Shown here: one piece after another, positions 15,868 through 26,397 of the stretch | Numbering within the stretch: the stretch's first letter is position 1 | Layout: the number at the start of each line of letters is the position of its first letter | NCBI RefSeq assembly: GCF_000018025.1 | Contig: NC_009831.1 | Coordinates: 4,154,001-4,218,000, forward strand | From: Shewanella sediminis HAW-EB3 | GTDB taxonomy: Bacteria; Pseudomonadota; Gammaproteobacteria; Enterobacterales; Shewanellaceae | Length of the DNA: 64,000 nucleotides | Direction: 5' to 3' | The notes under the pieces: generated by a model | Databases searched by the model: none | What the model saw: only the letters and a program-made list of their open reading frames with translations | What the model was told of the DNA's origin: nothing | Translations under genes and position numbers: made by a program

Positions 15868-17403
15868 TTATCCTCTGGTGATATGTTTATACAGGCCCAC
15901 TAAAGGAGTCGCTGTCGGCTTTCCGTATTGTGGGTGACCTTCGGTCGCACTACCCGCTATATCGACATGGGTATAGGCCAGTGGTGTTTTTGATGCACTT
16001 CCATGGAGACTTAAACCTGAGGCTTGCAGAAGAAACGCCGCCGGATATTGATGTCCTCTCGCGGTAACTGAAGAGGGAGCATTATTCGAGGAGAGTATAT
16101 CGGCGGCCCCCGATGGATCGATAATCTTAGCAAAATCCTCCCGGCGCAGTACCGATTGCTCGATAGGTTCCCCCCAGGCTTGCCCCTCATTTGCGATGCT
16201 CGCTGCAATACCGGCTTGCTTAGCGACAGCATTCTCGACCGTCGCAGTATAACCACCATAACAGCGGACCACGTGGCCGGTAAGCGTGGCGACAGAAAAG
16301 AGTTCAGGCTTTATCGCTTTTTCAGCCTGCATTCTGAGATGGGACAGGAGATCCGCTAACACTAAACGTCCTTCCGCATCCGTATTACCTATTCTGACTC
16401 TGACACCGGCATGACTGGTAATTATCTCATCGGTCACAAAGGCTTCGCTGCCAATGCTGTTTCTTACTAAGCCAAGTTCGGCGACCACTCGAATACCTTT
16501 AGGCTTAAGCAGAGATAAGGTTTTCATCAGGCCGGCAACGGCTGCGGCGCCACCTTTATCGCGGCTCATCCCTGCCATACCACCAGCAACTTTAATATCA
16601 GCACCACCGGTATCATAAACCACACCTTTACCGGCAAAGAAATAGGTGCGTTCGATAGACCCCTCTCCCACATACTCTAATTTCACGACACGTGGTTGAT
16701 GTCTCGACACCGCAAAAGATGAGCGTCCGACAGCGCTTAACAAGGGATAATCTCGCTCCAAGACATCTCTATCTTCGATCACACCGACCTTGAGTCCCGA
16801 GTCCCGGTAAGCCGCAACACAGTAGTCGGCAAATGCCGGCGCTGACATTCGCTCGGGCTCGGTGCCACAAAGATCCCGCGCCAGAGTCCGCCCCGCCTCG
16901 ATGGCGTTCAGGCTCTGTGATGCTTTAGATGAGTTAAGCAAACCGATAGCCTCAAATTCCGGGTTGTCCCCTTTAGCTTCGCGAAGTTCAAGCGCCTGCC
17001 ATAACTCCTGACCGCAAGAGAGCGCGGCGACTTCGGAAGCAAATTGATACCTGAGATCACCATTTTTAGCCACCAGCAGTAACGGACGAGTTGCGCCGGC
17101 GTCCTTAGCTAGCCTGATACCGGCTCTGGCCGCATCTGCAAAGACTCTGACATCTTCAAAATCATCATTACTGTTTTTCACAGGAGATATGATGAGTCGC
17201 CCACCGGCTAACCCGGGGGCAAACAGTAAAGTAGGAGAGTGACCGACGCGCTTATCTACCTTAGCGCCATGGTCTGCCAACAGTGAAATCTCATCGAAGC
17301 AAGTTTGGGTTATATCGGCAGCGACGACAACGAGTGCATCCCAGCCGCTACCTTCAAAAATTGCATCATCATCTTGTACATCAACAAAATTAACCTGAGC
17401 CAT
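15868..17403 (-). CDS. M17 family leucyl aminopeptidase-like protein
   Basis: 511-residue two-metal cytosolic aminopeptidase that removes N-terminal residues from peptides. The catalytic domain carries GKGVVYDTGGADIK, the equivalent of the PepA GKGxxxDSGGxxxK metal site, and the family signature NTDAEGRLVLADLL. An N-terminal macrodomain-like region precedes it. It is more divergent than the main PepA, so it is probably a second paralogue. I start it at 17403 (MAQVNFVDV), behind AAGGA, rather than at the ATG 27 bp upstream. It lies just upstream of the three peptide units on the same strand, with about 240 bp between them. Confidence 0.88.
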   Translation of the reverse strand: MAQVNFVDVQDDDAIFEGSGWDALVVVAADITQTCFDEISLLADHGAKVDKRVGHSPTLLFAPGLAGGRLIISPVKNSNDDFEDVRVFADAARAGIRLAKDAGATRPLLLVAKNGDLRYQFASEVAALSCGQELWQALELREAKGDNPEFEAIGLLNSSKASQSLNAIEAGRTLARDLCGTEPERMSAPAFADYCVAAYRDSGLKVGVIEDRDVLERDYPLLSAVGRSSFAVSRHQPRVVKLEYVGEGSIERTYFFAGKGVVYDTGGADIKVAGGMAGMSRDKGGAAAVAGLMKTLSLLKPKGIRVVAELGLVRNSIGSEAFVTDEIITSHAGVRVRIGNTDAEGRLVLADLLSHLRMQAEKAIKPELFSVATLTGHVVRCYGGYTATVENAVAKQAGIAASIANEGQAWGEPIEQSVLRREDFAKIIDPSGAADILSSNNAPSSVTARGHQYPAAFLLQASGLSLHGSASKTPLAYTHVDIAGSATEGHPQYGKPTATPLVGLYKHITRG

Positions 17404-17732
17404 AAACCATCCTTTTGCTTGTGAGATCAAATCGATATCATTGCGGGCAGTGAGTACCGAATCGAATATTGATAACCCCGAACCTACTTTTCTAAATAGT
17501 TGCCGAAGTTAAAATTATCTAGTTTGGGCAGACAATATGCCCCTAAATCCACTTCAATGCCAAGCTCTTTTGTCGAGCTTCTTTGCCTTGAAAGGATCAC
17601 AATGGCAACTTTCGCTGACACTTAAATTACCGGCAGACACTCACAGGAAACACTCATCTCCGAAAGTCCCCCAAACACTGTGGTAAACTATGGCCATTTT
17701 TAGCCTCATCGACTTTAAAAGAGGAGTCATCA
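17404..17732. other. Divergent region between the M17 gene and pepD
   Basis: About 330 bp with promoters presumably for both genes. The pepD ribosome-binding site AAGAGGAG is at 17719-17726. No strong operator or repeat is seen. Confidence 0.4.
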
Positions 17733-19193
17733 GTGACAGCATTAAGTCAATTACAACCTCAAGCCCTGTGGCAGTGGTTCGAACAAATTTGTGCAATTCC
17801 CCATCCATCTAAACATGAGCAGGCTTTGAGCGAACATATTCAAGCCTGGGCCAAAGATAAACAACTCGAACTGGTTGAAGATAAAGTCGGTAACCTCATC
17901 ATTAAGAAGCCTGCTACACCGGGTATGGAAAACCGTAAGGTTGTTGCCCTGCAGGCTCATATCGATATGGTGCCGCAGAAGAACTCTGATAAAACGCATG
18001 ATTTCGAGAAAGACGCGATTGAACCTTTTATCGATGGTGAATGGGTAAAAGCGACCGGAACAACCTTAGGTGCCGATAATGGTATCGGCATGGCGTCTGC
18101 ATTAGCCATTTTAGGTTCAGACGATATTCCTCACGGCCCACTGGAAGTCCTGCTGACAATAGATGAAGAAGCGGGCATGACGGGTGCATTTGGACTGGAA
18201 GCCGGTTACCTGAATGCAGATATTCTGATCAACACAGACTCTGAGCAGGAAGGCGAGATCTACATGGGTTGCGCCGGTGGTGTTGACGGACAGATTAGCG
18301 TGCCTATGGTTTGGCAAGCTCCTGAGCAAAGTCACTCAACCTACACCTTAACCCTTTCAGGCTTGAAAGGTGGCCATTCAGGGGTAAACATTCACTTGGG
18401 TCGCGGTAACGCGAATAAACTATTAGCTCGCTTCCTGTTTAACCATGCAGACGAATTAGCCTTAGAGTTAACGAACTTCACTGGTGGCTCTCTGCGAAAT
18501 GCTATCCCACGTGAAGCCTCGGTAAGCTTTATGCTGCCAGCTGAAAACATCACAAAACTTGATGCCCTGGCGAAAGAGTTTCAGGCGTTAGTAAGAGAAG
18601 AGCTTGCTATTGCCGATCCGGACATGGTGCTGGAGCTACTCGAAGCCCCGGCTGCTAAACAAGTGATGAGCGAAGATGCTCAGAATATGCTTATCGACCT
18701 ACTTAATGCGTGTCCAAATGGCGTTATCCGCATGAGTGATGAGGTTGAAGGCGTTACTGAAACATCATTAAATGTAGGTGTGATTAGCACAGAAGCAGAA
18801 AGTGTTGAAGTTCTTTGCTTAATTCGCTCTCTTATCGATTCTGGTCGCCAGGAAATTGAAACTGTTTTAACTTCACTCACCAACCTAGCCGGTGCTGAAA
18901 TCCAGTTTAGCGGCGCATATCCAGGCTGGAAGCCAGACAACAGCTCACCGGTAATGGCATTGGTACGCGAGACCTACGACAGCATCTACAACAAAGAGCC
19001 TGTGATCATGGTGATTCATGCCGGACTCGAGTGTGGTCTGTTTAAGAAACCCTACCCTGAGATGGATATGGTATCGATTGGCCCAACCATTCGTTACCCA
19101 CACAGTCCGGATGAAAAAGTCTTGATTGAAACCGTTGATCAATACTACAAGCTACTGTTAGCCGTACTGGAACGTATTCCAGAGAAAGGTTAA
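17733..19193 (+). CDS. pepD: Cytosolic non-specific dipeptidase (aminoacyl-histidine dipeptidase, M20C)
   Basis: 486-residue zinc dipeptidase that hydrolyses Xaa-His and other dipeptides. M20 metal-binding motifs are visible: ALQAHIDMVPQ (His, Asp), GADNGIGMA (bridging Asp), IDEEAGMTGA (catalytic Glu pair), INTDSE, and a C-terminal HAGLECG histidine. The GLKGGHSGVNIH lid-domain block is typical of PepD. It begins with GTG, supported by AAGAGGAG 7 nt upstream. Single gene, divergent from the M17 peptidase. Confidence 0.95.
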   Translation: MTALSQLQPQALWQWFEQICAIPHPSKHEQALSEHIQAWAKDKQLELVEDKVGNLIIKKPATPGMENRKVVALQAHIDMVPQKNSDKTHDFEKDAIEPFIDGEWVKATGTTLGADNGIGMASALAILGSDDIPHGPLEVLLTIDEEAGMTGAFGLEAGYLNADILINTDSEQEGEIYMGCAGGVDGQISVPMVWQAPEQSHSTYTLTLSGLKGGHSGVNIHLGRGNANKLLARFLFNHADELALELTNFTGGSLRNAIPREASVSFMLPAENITKLDALAKEFQALVREELAIADPDMVLELLEAPAAKQVMSEDAQNMLIDLLNACPNGVIRMSDEVEGVTETSLNVGVISTEAESVEVLCLIRSLIDSGRQEIETVLTSLTNLAGAEIQFSGAYPGWKPDNSSPVMALVRETYDSIYNKEPVIMVIHAGLECGLFKKPYPEMDMVSIGPTIRYPHSPDEKVLIETVDQYYKLLLAVLERIPEKG

Positions 19194-19200
19194 GTTTATC

Positions 19201-19228
19201 AGGCCCTAGGTTCCAGAACCTAGGGCCT
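19201..19228. terminator. Long palindrome between convergent pepD and dinB
   Basis: AGGCCCTAGGTTC / GAACCTAGGGCCT stem placed between two converging genes. Only modest T content follows on either strand, so it may act as a bidirectional terminator or mRNA end stabiliser. Confidence 0.7.
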
Positions 19229-19237
19229 GGTTACTTC

Positions 19238-20320
19238 TTAAAACCCAAGGTCCATCTGCGACTCTCTCACTTCATTCTCTTCGGCTGTTTTAATATCAGA
19301 CTGACTCGCTAAGCCTACGGAAACGCCAAGTAATCGAATGCCTCGCCCCTGCTGCCGCTCTAACGCCTGTGAAAGTAGATCATAAAACAACTTTACCGAC
19401 ACCTCATCGCTTCGATGCTCTATGGTCGTCTGTTTAAAATCATTAAACTTAAGCTTAACGACCTGCTTATGGATGGTGCGATCTTTGGCGCTACGCTTTA
19501 TTCGAGTCGCTAACTCCTGGATCAACTGGGGCATTACCCCCTGACACTGCTCTAAGCTATAGATATCCTTAGCCAGCGTGGTCTCTACGCCCACGGACTT
19601 TCGTTCCCTGTGGGGAGAGATATTACGAGTATCGATACCTTGTGCACGTTCAATCAATACGGAACCAAATTTCCCAAATCGCTCAATTAACGCCGCTTCA
19701 GGATAAGCCTGCAGATCGCTACAGGTGATTAAACCGATATCTTCAAGTTTTTTGCCAGTAACCTTGCCCACTCCGGGGATCTTGATAAGCGGCAGATCCT
19801 TTACGAATGCCGGGATCATATTGGGCGTTATCACATACTGTCCGTTAGGTTTATTAAGATCTGAAGCTATCTTTGCGAGAAACTTAATGGGGGCGATTCC
19901 GGCTGAGGCGGTTAACCCCGTAAGTTCAAATATCTCTTGTCGAATGGCCTCAGCGATTAATGTTGCCGAACCCTGACACTGGGTGCAGTCGGTGACATCG
20001 AGATAGGCTTCATCGAGTGAGAGCGGCTCTATCAAGTCGGTGTAGTGAGAAAAAACTTCCCTGATCTGTGCCGACACCTCCTTGTAAACGGACATGCGTC
20101 CCGGCACCAATATCAAATCGGGGCAGAGTTTCAGGGCATAGCCCGAGGCCATGGCTGAGCGAACACCAAATTTCCTGGCTTCATAGTTACAGGTACTGAT
20201 GACACCTCGCCTGTCGCTTCTTCCTCCCACGGCGATGGGTTTCCCCCTTAACTCAGGGAAGTCACGCATCTCCACCGCGGCAAAATAACAATCCATATCG
20301 ATATGAATGATTTTTTTCAC
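19238..20320 (-). CDS. dinB: DNA polymerase IV
   Basis: 360-residue Y-family translesion polymerase. The start [19 protein letters not shown], the catalytic [11 protein letters not shown] (Asp-Glu) and the helix-hairpin-helix [13 protein letters not shown] are diagnostic. I choose the GTG at 20320, which reproduces the family N-terminus; a TTG at 20350 is also open. No good ribosome-binding site is visible for either. A LexA box lies 39 bp upstream, so the gene belongs to the SOS response. Confidence 0.96.
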
Positions 20321-20358
20321 TAAACTAAATTCAAAAATAGTACCTGTCAAACAAGATA

Positions 20359-20374
20359 CTGTATATTTAAACAG
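20359..20374 (-). promoter_or_regulatory. LexA (SOS) box upstream of dinB
   Basis: CTGT-ATATTTAA-ACAG is a full match to the gammaproteobacterial LexA consensus CTGT-N8-ACAG. Confidence 0.88.
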
Positions 20375-20504
20375 TACTCAAGTGAAAGCACATAAAAACA
20401 GAAAGGAGCCCTAAGGATCATGCTTAGGGTTAGCAAGTAGTTGGCAGCAGACTGAGATTAGAACTGTTCGTAGATCATCTTAAGCTCAGTTAGTTCAAGA
20501 ATAC

Positions 20505-21482
20505 TCAAAAGATTTCGATATCGTCCTCAAACTTCTTAAGGGAAATTAACTCCTGAGATACCAGCTCTTCAAATATCTCAATTCGGTTACGACCATTTTC
20601 CTTGACGTAATAGAGAGCCTGATCGGCCTTTTCCAATAAACCACTGGCTTGCTCACCAGGCAATACCTCAGTCATCCCCATAGAGAGTGTGACCTGGATA
20701 TTTTGATCATGAAACTCATACAACTCGTTACAGAATCGCTCGCACTTAGCACGCACCCTCTGTTTAGTATCGGGAGCAATCAAGAGCACAAACTCGTCGC
20801 CCCCAAATCTGAACATTCCGTCACTCTCACTGAATACGTTTCGCATAACCGTGACTAAATCCAACAGGATTTCATCGCCATAGAGATGACCGAAAGTATC
20901 ATTGATCAATTTAAACTTGTCGATATCAAAAATACAGAGCCAATAACTCAATCTCTGATCATCGAGCCCGGAATTTTGATAGCTGGTTTCACTCGCCAGC
21001 TTCAACCTGCTCTCGAACGCCTTTCTATTCAGTAAGCCGGTCAGCACATCTGTTTCACATTCGATAACGATGGTGAGAAAATTTTCATAAACCTTAGCGA
21101 AGCCATTTAACAAATTAATATTTTGATCGGAAAGACAGGTAATTTTTACCCATAGCACCTTAACAATACAGTTATTTAAAATGATAGGTATGGCAACTTG
21201 TGCCGGAATAGTATCGCGACAGTAGTAAGTTTGACGCATCGACACACAATGAGTAAAACAAGCTAAGCTTTTCTTTAATCCACCGGCATCATTGAGTAAA
21301 TGTTCGGGAAGAATAACCTCTTCCCTGTCATCATCTGATAGAGAGGTATCGAGTATCTGTACATCTATGGGGGCGATAAACTGTCTAACGGTGGAGATAA
21401 GGCTGGCGGTAAGTGACTCTAGCTGACGTTGTTCCGTCAAATGAACAACTGAATCTAATATAACTTCCATGTCAAAACTCAT
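20505..21482 (-). CDS. Diguanylate cyclase (GGDEF domain) with a variable sensory N-terminus
   Basis: 325-residue protein predicted to make cyclic di-GMP. Residues about 1-150 form a cytoplasmic sensory region with GAF-like character and no membrane segment. The C-terminal GGDEF domain starts at DVLTGLLNRKAFESRL and contains the intact active site FRFGGDEFVLLI. Where the inhibitory RxxD site is expected, five residues before GGDEF, the sequence is SESD, so product feedback through a classical I-site is unlikely. Single gene. Whether the N-terminal part senses a ligand is inference. Confidence 0.9.
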   Translation of the reverse strand: MSFDMEVILDSVVHLTEQRQLESLTASLISTVRQFIAPIDVQILDTSLSDDDREEVILPEHLLNDAGGLKKSLACFTHCVSMRQTYYCRDTIPAQVAIPIILNNCIVKVLWVKITCLSDQNINLLNGFAKVYENFLTIVIECETDVLTGLLNRKAFESRLKLASETSYQNSGLDDQRLSYWLCIFDIDKFKLINDTFGHLYGDEILLDLVTVMRNVFSESDGMFRFGGDEFVLLIAPDTKQRVRAKCERFCNELYEFHDQNIQVTLSMGMTEVLPGEQASGLLEKADQALYYVKENGRNRIEIFEELVSQELISLKKFEDDIEIF

Positions 21483-21558
21483 CGGCTATCCTCATTCATC
21501 GACAAATCATAGAAAAAGTATAGTCAAACATCTTCGGGGGTCGTTGATTTTCGGGCAT

Positions 21559-21597
21559 AAAAAAGCACCTTTTACTAGAAGTGTTAGTTAAGGTGCT
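21559..21597 (-). terminator. Terminator after nqrM
   Basis: AGCACCTT / AAGGTGCT stem followed by a run of six T on the minus strand, marking the end of the nqr operon region. Confidence 0.8.
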
Positions 21598-21620
21598 CAA
21601 TTATGGTGAATCTAAGTTAA

Positions 21621-21842
21621 CTAAAGAATGCGATTCTTATTAAGCTTTTCTAATCGTTCCGCTTCGGCCATCTTAGCCTTGCGGTTTTCACATGGGTCAT
21701 CGCAATCACACGCCTTCTCAATTCCGAGTGCGCCTAACCCACCGCAACTACCTGCAACGGCTGTGCGTTTAACCAAATAACCGATCGACATTAATAAAAA
21801 GAACAGCAGTAACACTACAAATGCCGCTATAAATGTACTCAT
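21621..21842 (-). CDS. nqrM: Na+-NQR maturation protein NqrM
   Basis: Small membrane protein of 73 residues needed to insert an iron centre into Na+-NQR. It has one N-terminal membrane segment (FIAAFVVLLLFFLLMSIGYLV) and then the conserved cysteines of this DUF539 family: GSCGGLGALG and ACDCDDPCENRK. The ATG at 21842 is preceded by GGAG; an in-frame ATG 15 bp upstream is possible. It lies 59 bp downstream of apbE, the arrangement found wherever a full nqr operon exists. Confidence 0.93.
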   Translation of the reverse strand: MSTFIAAFVVLLLFFLLMSIGYLVKRTAVAGSCGGLGALGIEKACDCDDPCENRKAKMAEAERLEKLNKNRIL

Positions 21843-21901
21843 TATGCACTCCAACAATAGCGTGATTAGAATATTATACCATCAAATCACTATCGAACAC
21901 G

Positions 21902-22918
21902 TTACTTACCTAAAAATGGCTTAAAGGCATCACTATAGAAAACGTTAAAGCCATCATCCTGCTTCTCGATCAACATGATCGCAAGACTCTCTTGCTCGGC
22001 AAGCTCCAGTGACGCCTGCGACCCCATCACCATCATAGCGGTAGCGTAACCATCGGCTACCATAGACTGTTTATGTAAGACGGTAACCGACGCTAATCTG
22101 TGATCGATAGGGTAACCGTCACGAGGATCGATAAGGTGAGAGAATTGACGTCCCTCCTCCTCATAATAATTACGGTAATCACCAGATGTTGCAACCGCCA
22201 TATCGCCCGGTTCGATCACCTGCTGTATCTCACGATCATCAACATCGGGTTGTTCGATGGCGACGCGCCAGGGAGAGCCATCAATCTTCTGGCCAAATAC
22301 ACTCAACTCACCGCCCACCTCGACCAAGTAACCCGATACCTGATACTTATCGAGCAGAGATGCAACAACATCGACACCGAAGCCCTTGGCAATCGATGAG
22401 AGATCCACATACAAGTCAGGATTGGTCTTGCTAAGCTTGTTACCATCGAGGTGCAGATATTCGATGCCGGTCTTGGCTTTCGCAGCGGAAATGACTGCCT
22501 GAGAGGGCAATGCTGTCGGACGTTTGTCGGGCCCGAAGCCCCATAGATTGACCAGCGGTCCCAAGGTGATATCAAGCGCACCACCTGTAACCTTATACAG
22601 ATGTATCCCCTCGGCGATAACAAATGCCGTATCTTTCGATACCGTCACCGTCTCTTCATGGCCCATATTGTTAAAGCGAGACAACTCGGAGTCGGGCCTG
22701 TAAGTCGACATCTGATCATTGACCTTTTCCAGTGCCAGATCGATCTCGGCTTGTAACAGGTTAACCTCAGGCAGTTGCTCATTAGGAACAACTTTGATGT
22801 GATACGTCGTGCCCATGGTATTACCCGAGAGCGACACAAGTTCAGCTGGTTGAGTACAGGCTGAAACAAAAAAGGCTAGCCCAATAAGAGCTAACCAGTT
22901 TACTAAGGTCTTTTTCAT
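21902..22918 (-). CDS. apbE: FAD:protein FMN transferase, lipoprotein
   Basis: 338-residue periplasmic lipoprotein that attaches FMN to threonine residues of NqrB and NqrC. The N-terminal lipobox FVSAC gives a lipidated cysteine at about residue 21. The body shows ApbE motifs: NTMGTTYHIKV, LWGFGP, DLSSIAKGFGVD, and the C-terminal ATSGDYRNY and HLIDPRDGYPI. It follows nqrF by 145 bp and precedes nqrM, consistent with a dedicated role in maturing the complex encoded next door. Confidence 0.96.
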   Translation of the reverse strand: MKKTLVNWLALIGLAFFVSACTQPAELVSLSGNTMGTTYHIKVVPNEQLPEVNLLQAEIDLALEKVNDQMSTYRPDSELSRFNNMGHEETVTVSKDTAFVIAEGIHLYKVTGGALDITLGPLVNLWGFGPDKRPTALPSQAVISAAKAKTGIEYLHLDGNKLSKTNPDLYVDLSSIAKGFGVDVVASLLDKYQVSGYLVEVGGELSVFGQKIDGSPWRVAIEQPDVDDREIQQVIEPGDMAVATSGDYRNYYEEEGRQFSHLIDPRDGYPIDHRLASVTVLHKQSMVADGYATAMMVMGSQASLELAEQESLAIMLIEKQDDGFNVFYSDAFKPFLGK

Positions 22919-23063
22919 TTTGACCTGGATCCTTAATCACTATTCTACTTATGTCGTCTGTTTCGAAGAAGAAAAGTGCACATGACGAATTATCTATGCC
23001 CACTTTTCCCGGTTCAAATCAGATGACAACGACTTCAGCAGATTCTAGCTTTATAAGAAGTAA

Positions 23064-24311
23064 TTAGCCACCGAAGTCATCCAGCAGGATGTTTTCATCT
23101 TCGACACCTAAGTCTTTAAGCATACCGATAACTGCGGCGTTCATCATTGGAGGACCACACATGTAGAACTCACAATCTTCCGGCGCTTCATGGTCGCGCA
23201 GGTAACTTTCATAAAGTACATTATGAATGAAACCAGTCTTGCCTTCCCAGTTGTCCTCAGGCTGAGGATCAGAAAGTGCCACATGCCAATCGAAGTTCTC
23301 GTTATCAGCCGCTAAGCCATCGAAATCTTCAACATAGAACATTTCACGCTTAGAACGGGCGCCATACCAGAAGCTCATCTTGCGGTTAGTCTTAAGACGC
23401 TTAAGTTGGTCGAAGATATGAGAACGCATCGGCGCCATACCTGCACCACCACCGACAAATACCATCTCATTATCAGTCTCTTTAGCGAAGAACTCACCAA
23501 ATGGACCCGAGATTGTCACCTTGTCACCCTCTTTAAGGCTAAAGATGTACGAAGACATCTTACCGCAAGGCAGTGTTAGGTTACGTGGCGGAGGCGTCGC
23601 AATACGCACGTTCAACAGGATGATACCTTCCTCTTCAGGATAGTTCGCCATTGAATATGCACGGATTGTCTCATCATCAACTTTAGATTCTAAGTTGAAG
23701 AAACCAAAGTGTTCCCAATCGCCACGGTATTCTGCAGGAATATCATAATCTGCATATTTAACGTGATGAACAGGCGCTTCAATTTGAATGTAACCACCGG
23801 CACGGAAAGGTACCGAGTCACCATCAGGGATTTGAAGCTTAAGCTCTTTAATGAAAGTGGCCTTGTTATCGTTAGAGATAACGGTACATTCCCACTTCTT
23901 AACACCGAAGATCTCCTCTTCGAGTTCAATTTCCATATCGGTTTTCACGTTTACCTGGCAAGATAAACGACAGCCCTCACGAGCCTCACCTTTATTGATA
24001 TGGTCCATCTCAGTTGGCAGAATATCACCGCCGCCTGATTTAACATGTACTTTACACTGACCGCAAGTACCACCGCCGCCACAGGCGCTCGGTATAAAAA
24101 TACCCTGCTCAGCGAGTGCACCAAGTAACTTACCACCAGCAGGTATGCTGATCCCTTTTTCAGGATCATCATTAATACCAATTGTAATGTCACCACTGTT
24201 CACTAACTTTGACTTGGCAAATAAAATGATTAGCACCAAACCTAAGACAATAGCGGTAAACATACTCACACCGAGGTAAACCTCGAGAGGAGTAGATTTA
24301 AGAATATCCAT
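23064..24311 (-). CDS. nqrF: Na+-translocating NADH-quinone reductase subunit F
   Basis: NADH-oxidising subunit of Na+-NQR, 415 residues. A single N-terminal membrane segment (about 14-32) is followed by a [2Fe-2S] ferredoxin domain with C77, C83, C86 and C118, then FAD-binding (RAYSMANYP) and NADH-binding ([14 protein letters not shown]) domains ending in DDFGG. Sixth gene of the nqrABCDEF operon, 45 bp after nqrE. Confidence 0.98.
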   Translation of the reverse strand: MDILKSTPLEVYLGVSMFTAIVLGLVLIILFAKSKLVNSGDITIGINDDPEKGISIPAGGKLLGALAEQGIFIPSACGGGGTCGQCKVHVKSGGGDILPTEMDHINKGEAREGCRLSCQVNVKTDMEIELEEEIFGVKKWECTVISNDNKATFIKELKLQIPDGDSVPFRAGGYIQIEAPVHHVKYADYDIPAEYRGDWEHFGFFNLESKVDDETIRAYSMANYPEEEGIILLNVRIATPPPRNLTLPCGKMSSYIFSLKEGDKVTISGPFGEFFAKETDNEMVFVGGGAGMAPMRSHIFDQLKRLKTNRKMSFWYGARSKREMFYVEDFDGLAADNENFDWHVALSDPQPEDNWEGKTGFIHNVLYESYLRDHEAPEDCEFYMCGPPMMNAAVIGMLKDLGVEDENILLDDFGG

Positions 24312-24356
24312 TAACTTATCCTTAAAAGTCCGAAATAGGAACCCAATGGGCCCCTG

Positions 24357-24965
24357 TTATAGGGACACACCAGAAAACGACATGAATCCAAGCGCCATCA
24401 AACCCGCAGTAACAAAGGTAATACCTAAGCCACGTAGTCCATCAGGCACATCAGCATATTTCAGCTTTTCACGGATACCAGCTAACAAGACGATAGCTAA
24501 TGCAAAACCAAGCCCTGAACCCACACCAAACACCATACTTTCTACCAGGTTGTAATCACGTTCAACCATGAAAGATACCGCACCAAAGATTGCGCAGTTT
24601 ACGGTGATAAGTGGAAGGAAGATCCCCAGAGCGTTGTATAGTGGTGGGAAGAACTTATCCAACACCATCTCAAGGATCTGTACGAGTGCAGCGATCACAC
24701 CGATGAAGGTGATAAACTTCAAGAAACTCAAATCGGCTTCCGGAAGACCAGCCCAAGTCAACGCACCAGGCGCTAACAGCCCCTGATAGATGATCTGGTT
24801 AACCGGAACTGAAATCGCCAGTACCACAACTACTGCAATACCCAATCCCATCGCTGTGGTCACTTTCTTTGAAACCGCCAGGAATGTACACATCCCCAGG
24901 AAGAAAGAGAGTGCCATATTCTCGATGAAAATAGAGCGAATTAGCAAACTAATATAATGTTCCAT
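24357..24965 (-). CDS. nqrE: Na+-translocating NADH-quinone reductase subunit E
   Basis: 202-residue integral membrane subunit with six transmembrane segments. With NqrD it forms the inverted-topology pair that holds an iron centre and part of the Na+ path. Family start [20 protein letters not shown] and the cysteine in [14 protein letters not shown], which corresponds to the iron ligand, are visible, as is [10 protein letters not shown]. Normal length; starts 5 bp after nqrD. Confidence 0.98.
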   Translation of the reverse strand: MEHYISLLIRSIFIENMALSFFLGMCTFLAVSKKVTTAMGLGIAVVVVLAISVPVNQIIYQGLLAPGALTWAGLPEADLSFLKFITFIGVIAALVQILEMVLDKFFPPLYNALGIFLPLITVNCAIFGAVSFMVERDYNLVESMVFGVGSGLGFALAIVLLAGIREKLKYADVPDGLRGLGITFVTAGLMALGFMSFSGVSL

Positions 24966-24970
24966 CGCGC

Positions 24971-25603
24971 TTACCCTTTTGCTTCAACTTGCTCTGGCTT
25001 AATAGTACGGATGATCCAGATCAACGTACCGATTAAGAAGAACGCACTCGGTGGTAGCAATAACAGACCGTTTGGCTGATACCAGCCACCATCTGAAATC
25101 TTGCTTAAGATCTCGACACCAAATAGCGAACCATTACCAAAGAGTTCACGGACAAAACCAACTGACAGCAAGATAGCACCGTAGCCGATACCGTTACCTA
25201 TACCATCCATAAAGCTCATCATGGGCGGCGTTTTCATCGCATAAGCTTCGGCGCGCCCCATTACGATACAGTTAGTGATAATCAAACCAACAAATACCGA
25301 AAGCTGCTTAGCCACATCGTAGGCATAAGCCTGTAGCACCTGGTCTACCACAATTACCAAAGATGCAATCACAGTCATCTGTACGATAATACGCACACTG
25401 CTGGGGATATGGTTACGTAGCATTGAGATAAACAAGTTAGAGAAAGCACAAACGGCAGTTAATGCAATCGTCATAACCAATGCAGTTTCCAACTTACTGG
25501 TTACAGCAAGTGCACTACATACACCCAATACCTGCAAGGCAATCGGGTTGTTACTCACTATTGGCCCCGACAGGACCTCCTTAAGTTCTTTAGCGTTAGC
25601 CAT
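24971..25603 (-). CDS. nqrD: Na+-translocating NADH-quinone reductase subunit D
   Basis: 210-residue membrane subunit, homologous to NqrE and RnfE. It contains [14 protein letters not shown] and [14 protein letters not shown], the two cysteine-bearing half-helix motifs, and six hydrophobic segments. Its start codon overlaps the nqrC stop (TAATG), indicating translational coupling. Confidence 0.98.
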
Positions 25604-26397
25604 TAGCTCAGCCCTCCTTTACGAACTTTCTCGATAAAGCGAGCAAAACCTTCCTCACCTAACCAAAAATCTAATGAGTTTTGAACACCGTTACCCGTCA
25701 AGGTTGCACCAGACAAGGTATCGACACCATGAACAGAAGCAGCAACAGCCGGAAGCTTAGTGACTTTAATCGCTAACTCCCCTTGCTCGTTATAGAGCTT
25801 CTTACCATGCCATTTCGCCATCCACTGAGGGTTTTGTACTTCACCACCCAGGCCAGGTGTTTCACCCGAACCGGTAAATGAGTAATAAACCAGACTTTTA
25901 ATGGTATTAATATCAGGCTCAACAGCCAGGAATGCATACATGGTCGACCAAAGGCCGTAACCTTTAATAGGTAAGATCAGCGTCTTAGGTTTACCTTGCT
26001 CATCATTAACCACATAGACAACAGCTGTATTCGCTACACGTTTTACCGAAGCGACATCATTTTGTGGTTTGAATGAGTTTTTCAGGTCACGCGCAGCCTT
26101 ATCGGCATCGAATGTATCTGCATCACCTTCAACCCATTCACCTGTTTTCAGGTCAACCAGTTTAGCTTCAACGAACTTAGCGTAAGTCTCAAGTACTTCA
26201 GCTTTATCTACCTTTGCCTTTTTAGTATCGATAAGGCCTGCAGCTTCAAGAATATACTTCTGCTTATCGAGCAATTTATTCTCTATCTGAATTGGTCGTA
26301 GCAATACCGCTGCGGTTGATACAAAAACCGAACAGATAAAGCATAAACCGACAACCACAAAGAGAGTTCTGCCGAACGAATCTTTATTACTAGCCAC
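25603..26397 (-). CDS. nqrC: Na+-translocating NADH-quinone reductase subunit C
   Basis: 264-residue membrane-anchored flavoprotein subunit. One N-terminal membrane helix ([21 protein letters not shown]) precedes a periplasmic FMN-binding domain. The covalent FMN site is the SGAT motif near residues 229-232 ([10 protein letters not shown]). The start is GTG at 26397, preceded by GGAGG and overlapping the nqrB stop codon; longer readings that begin at 26454 lie inside nqrB and lack this support. Confidence 0.97.
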
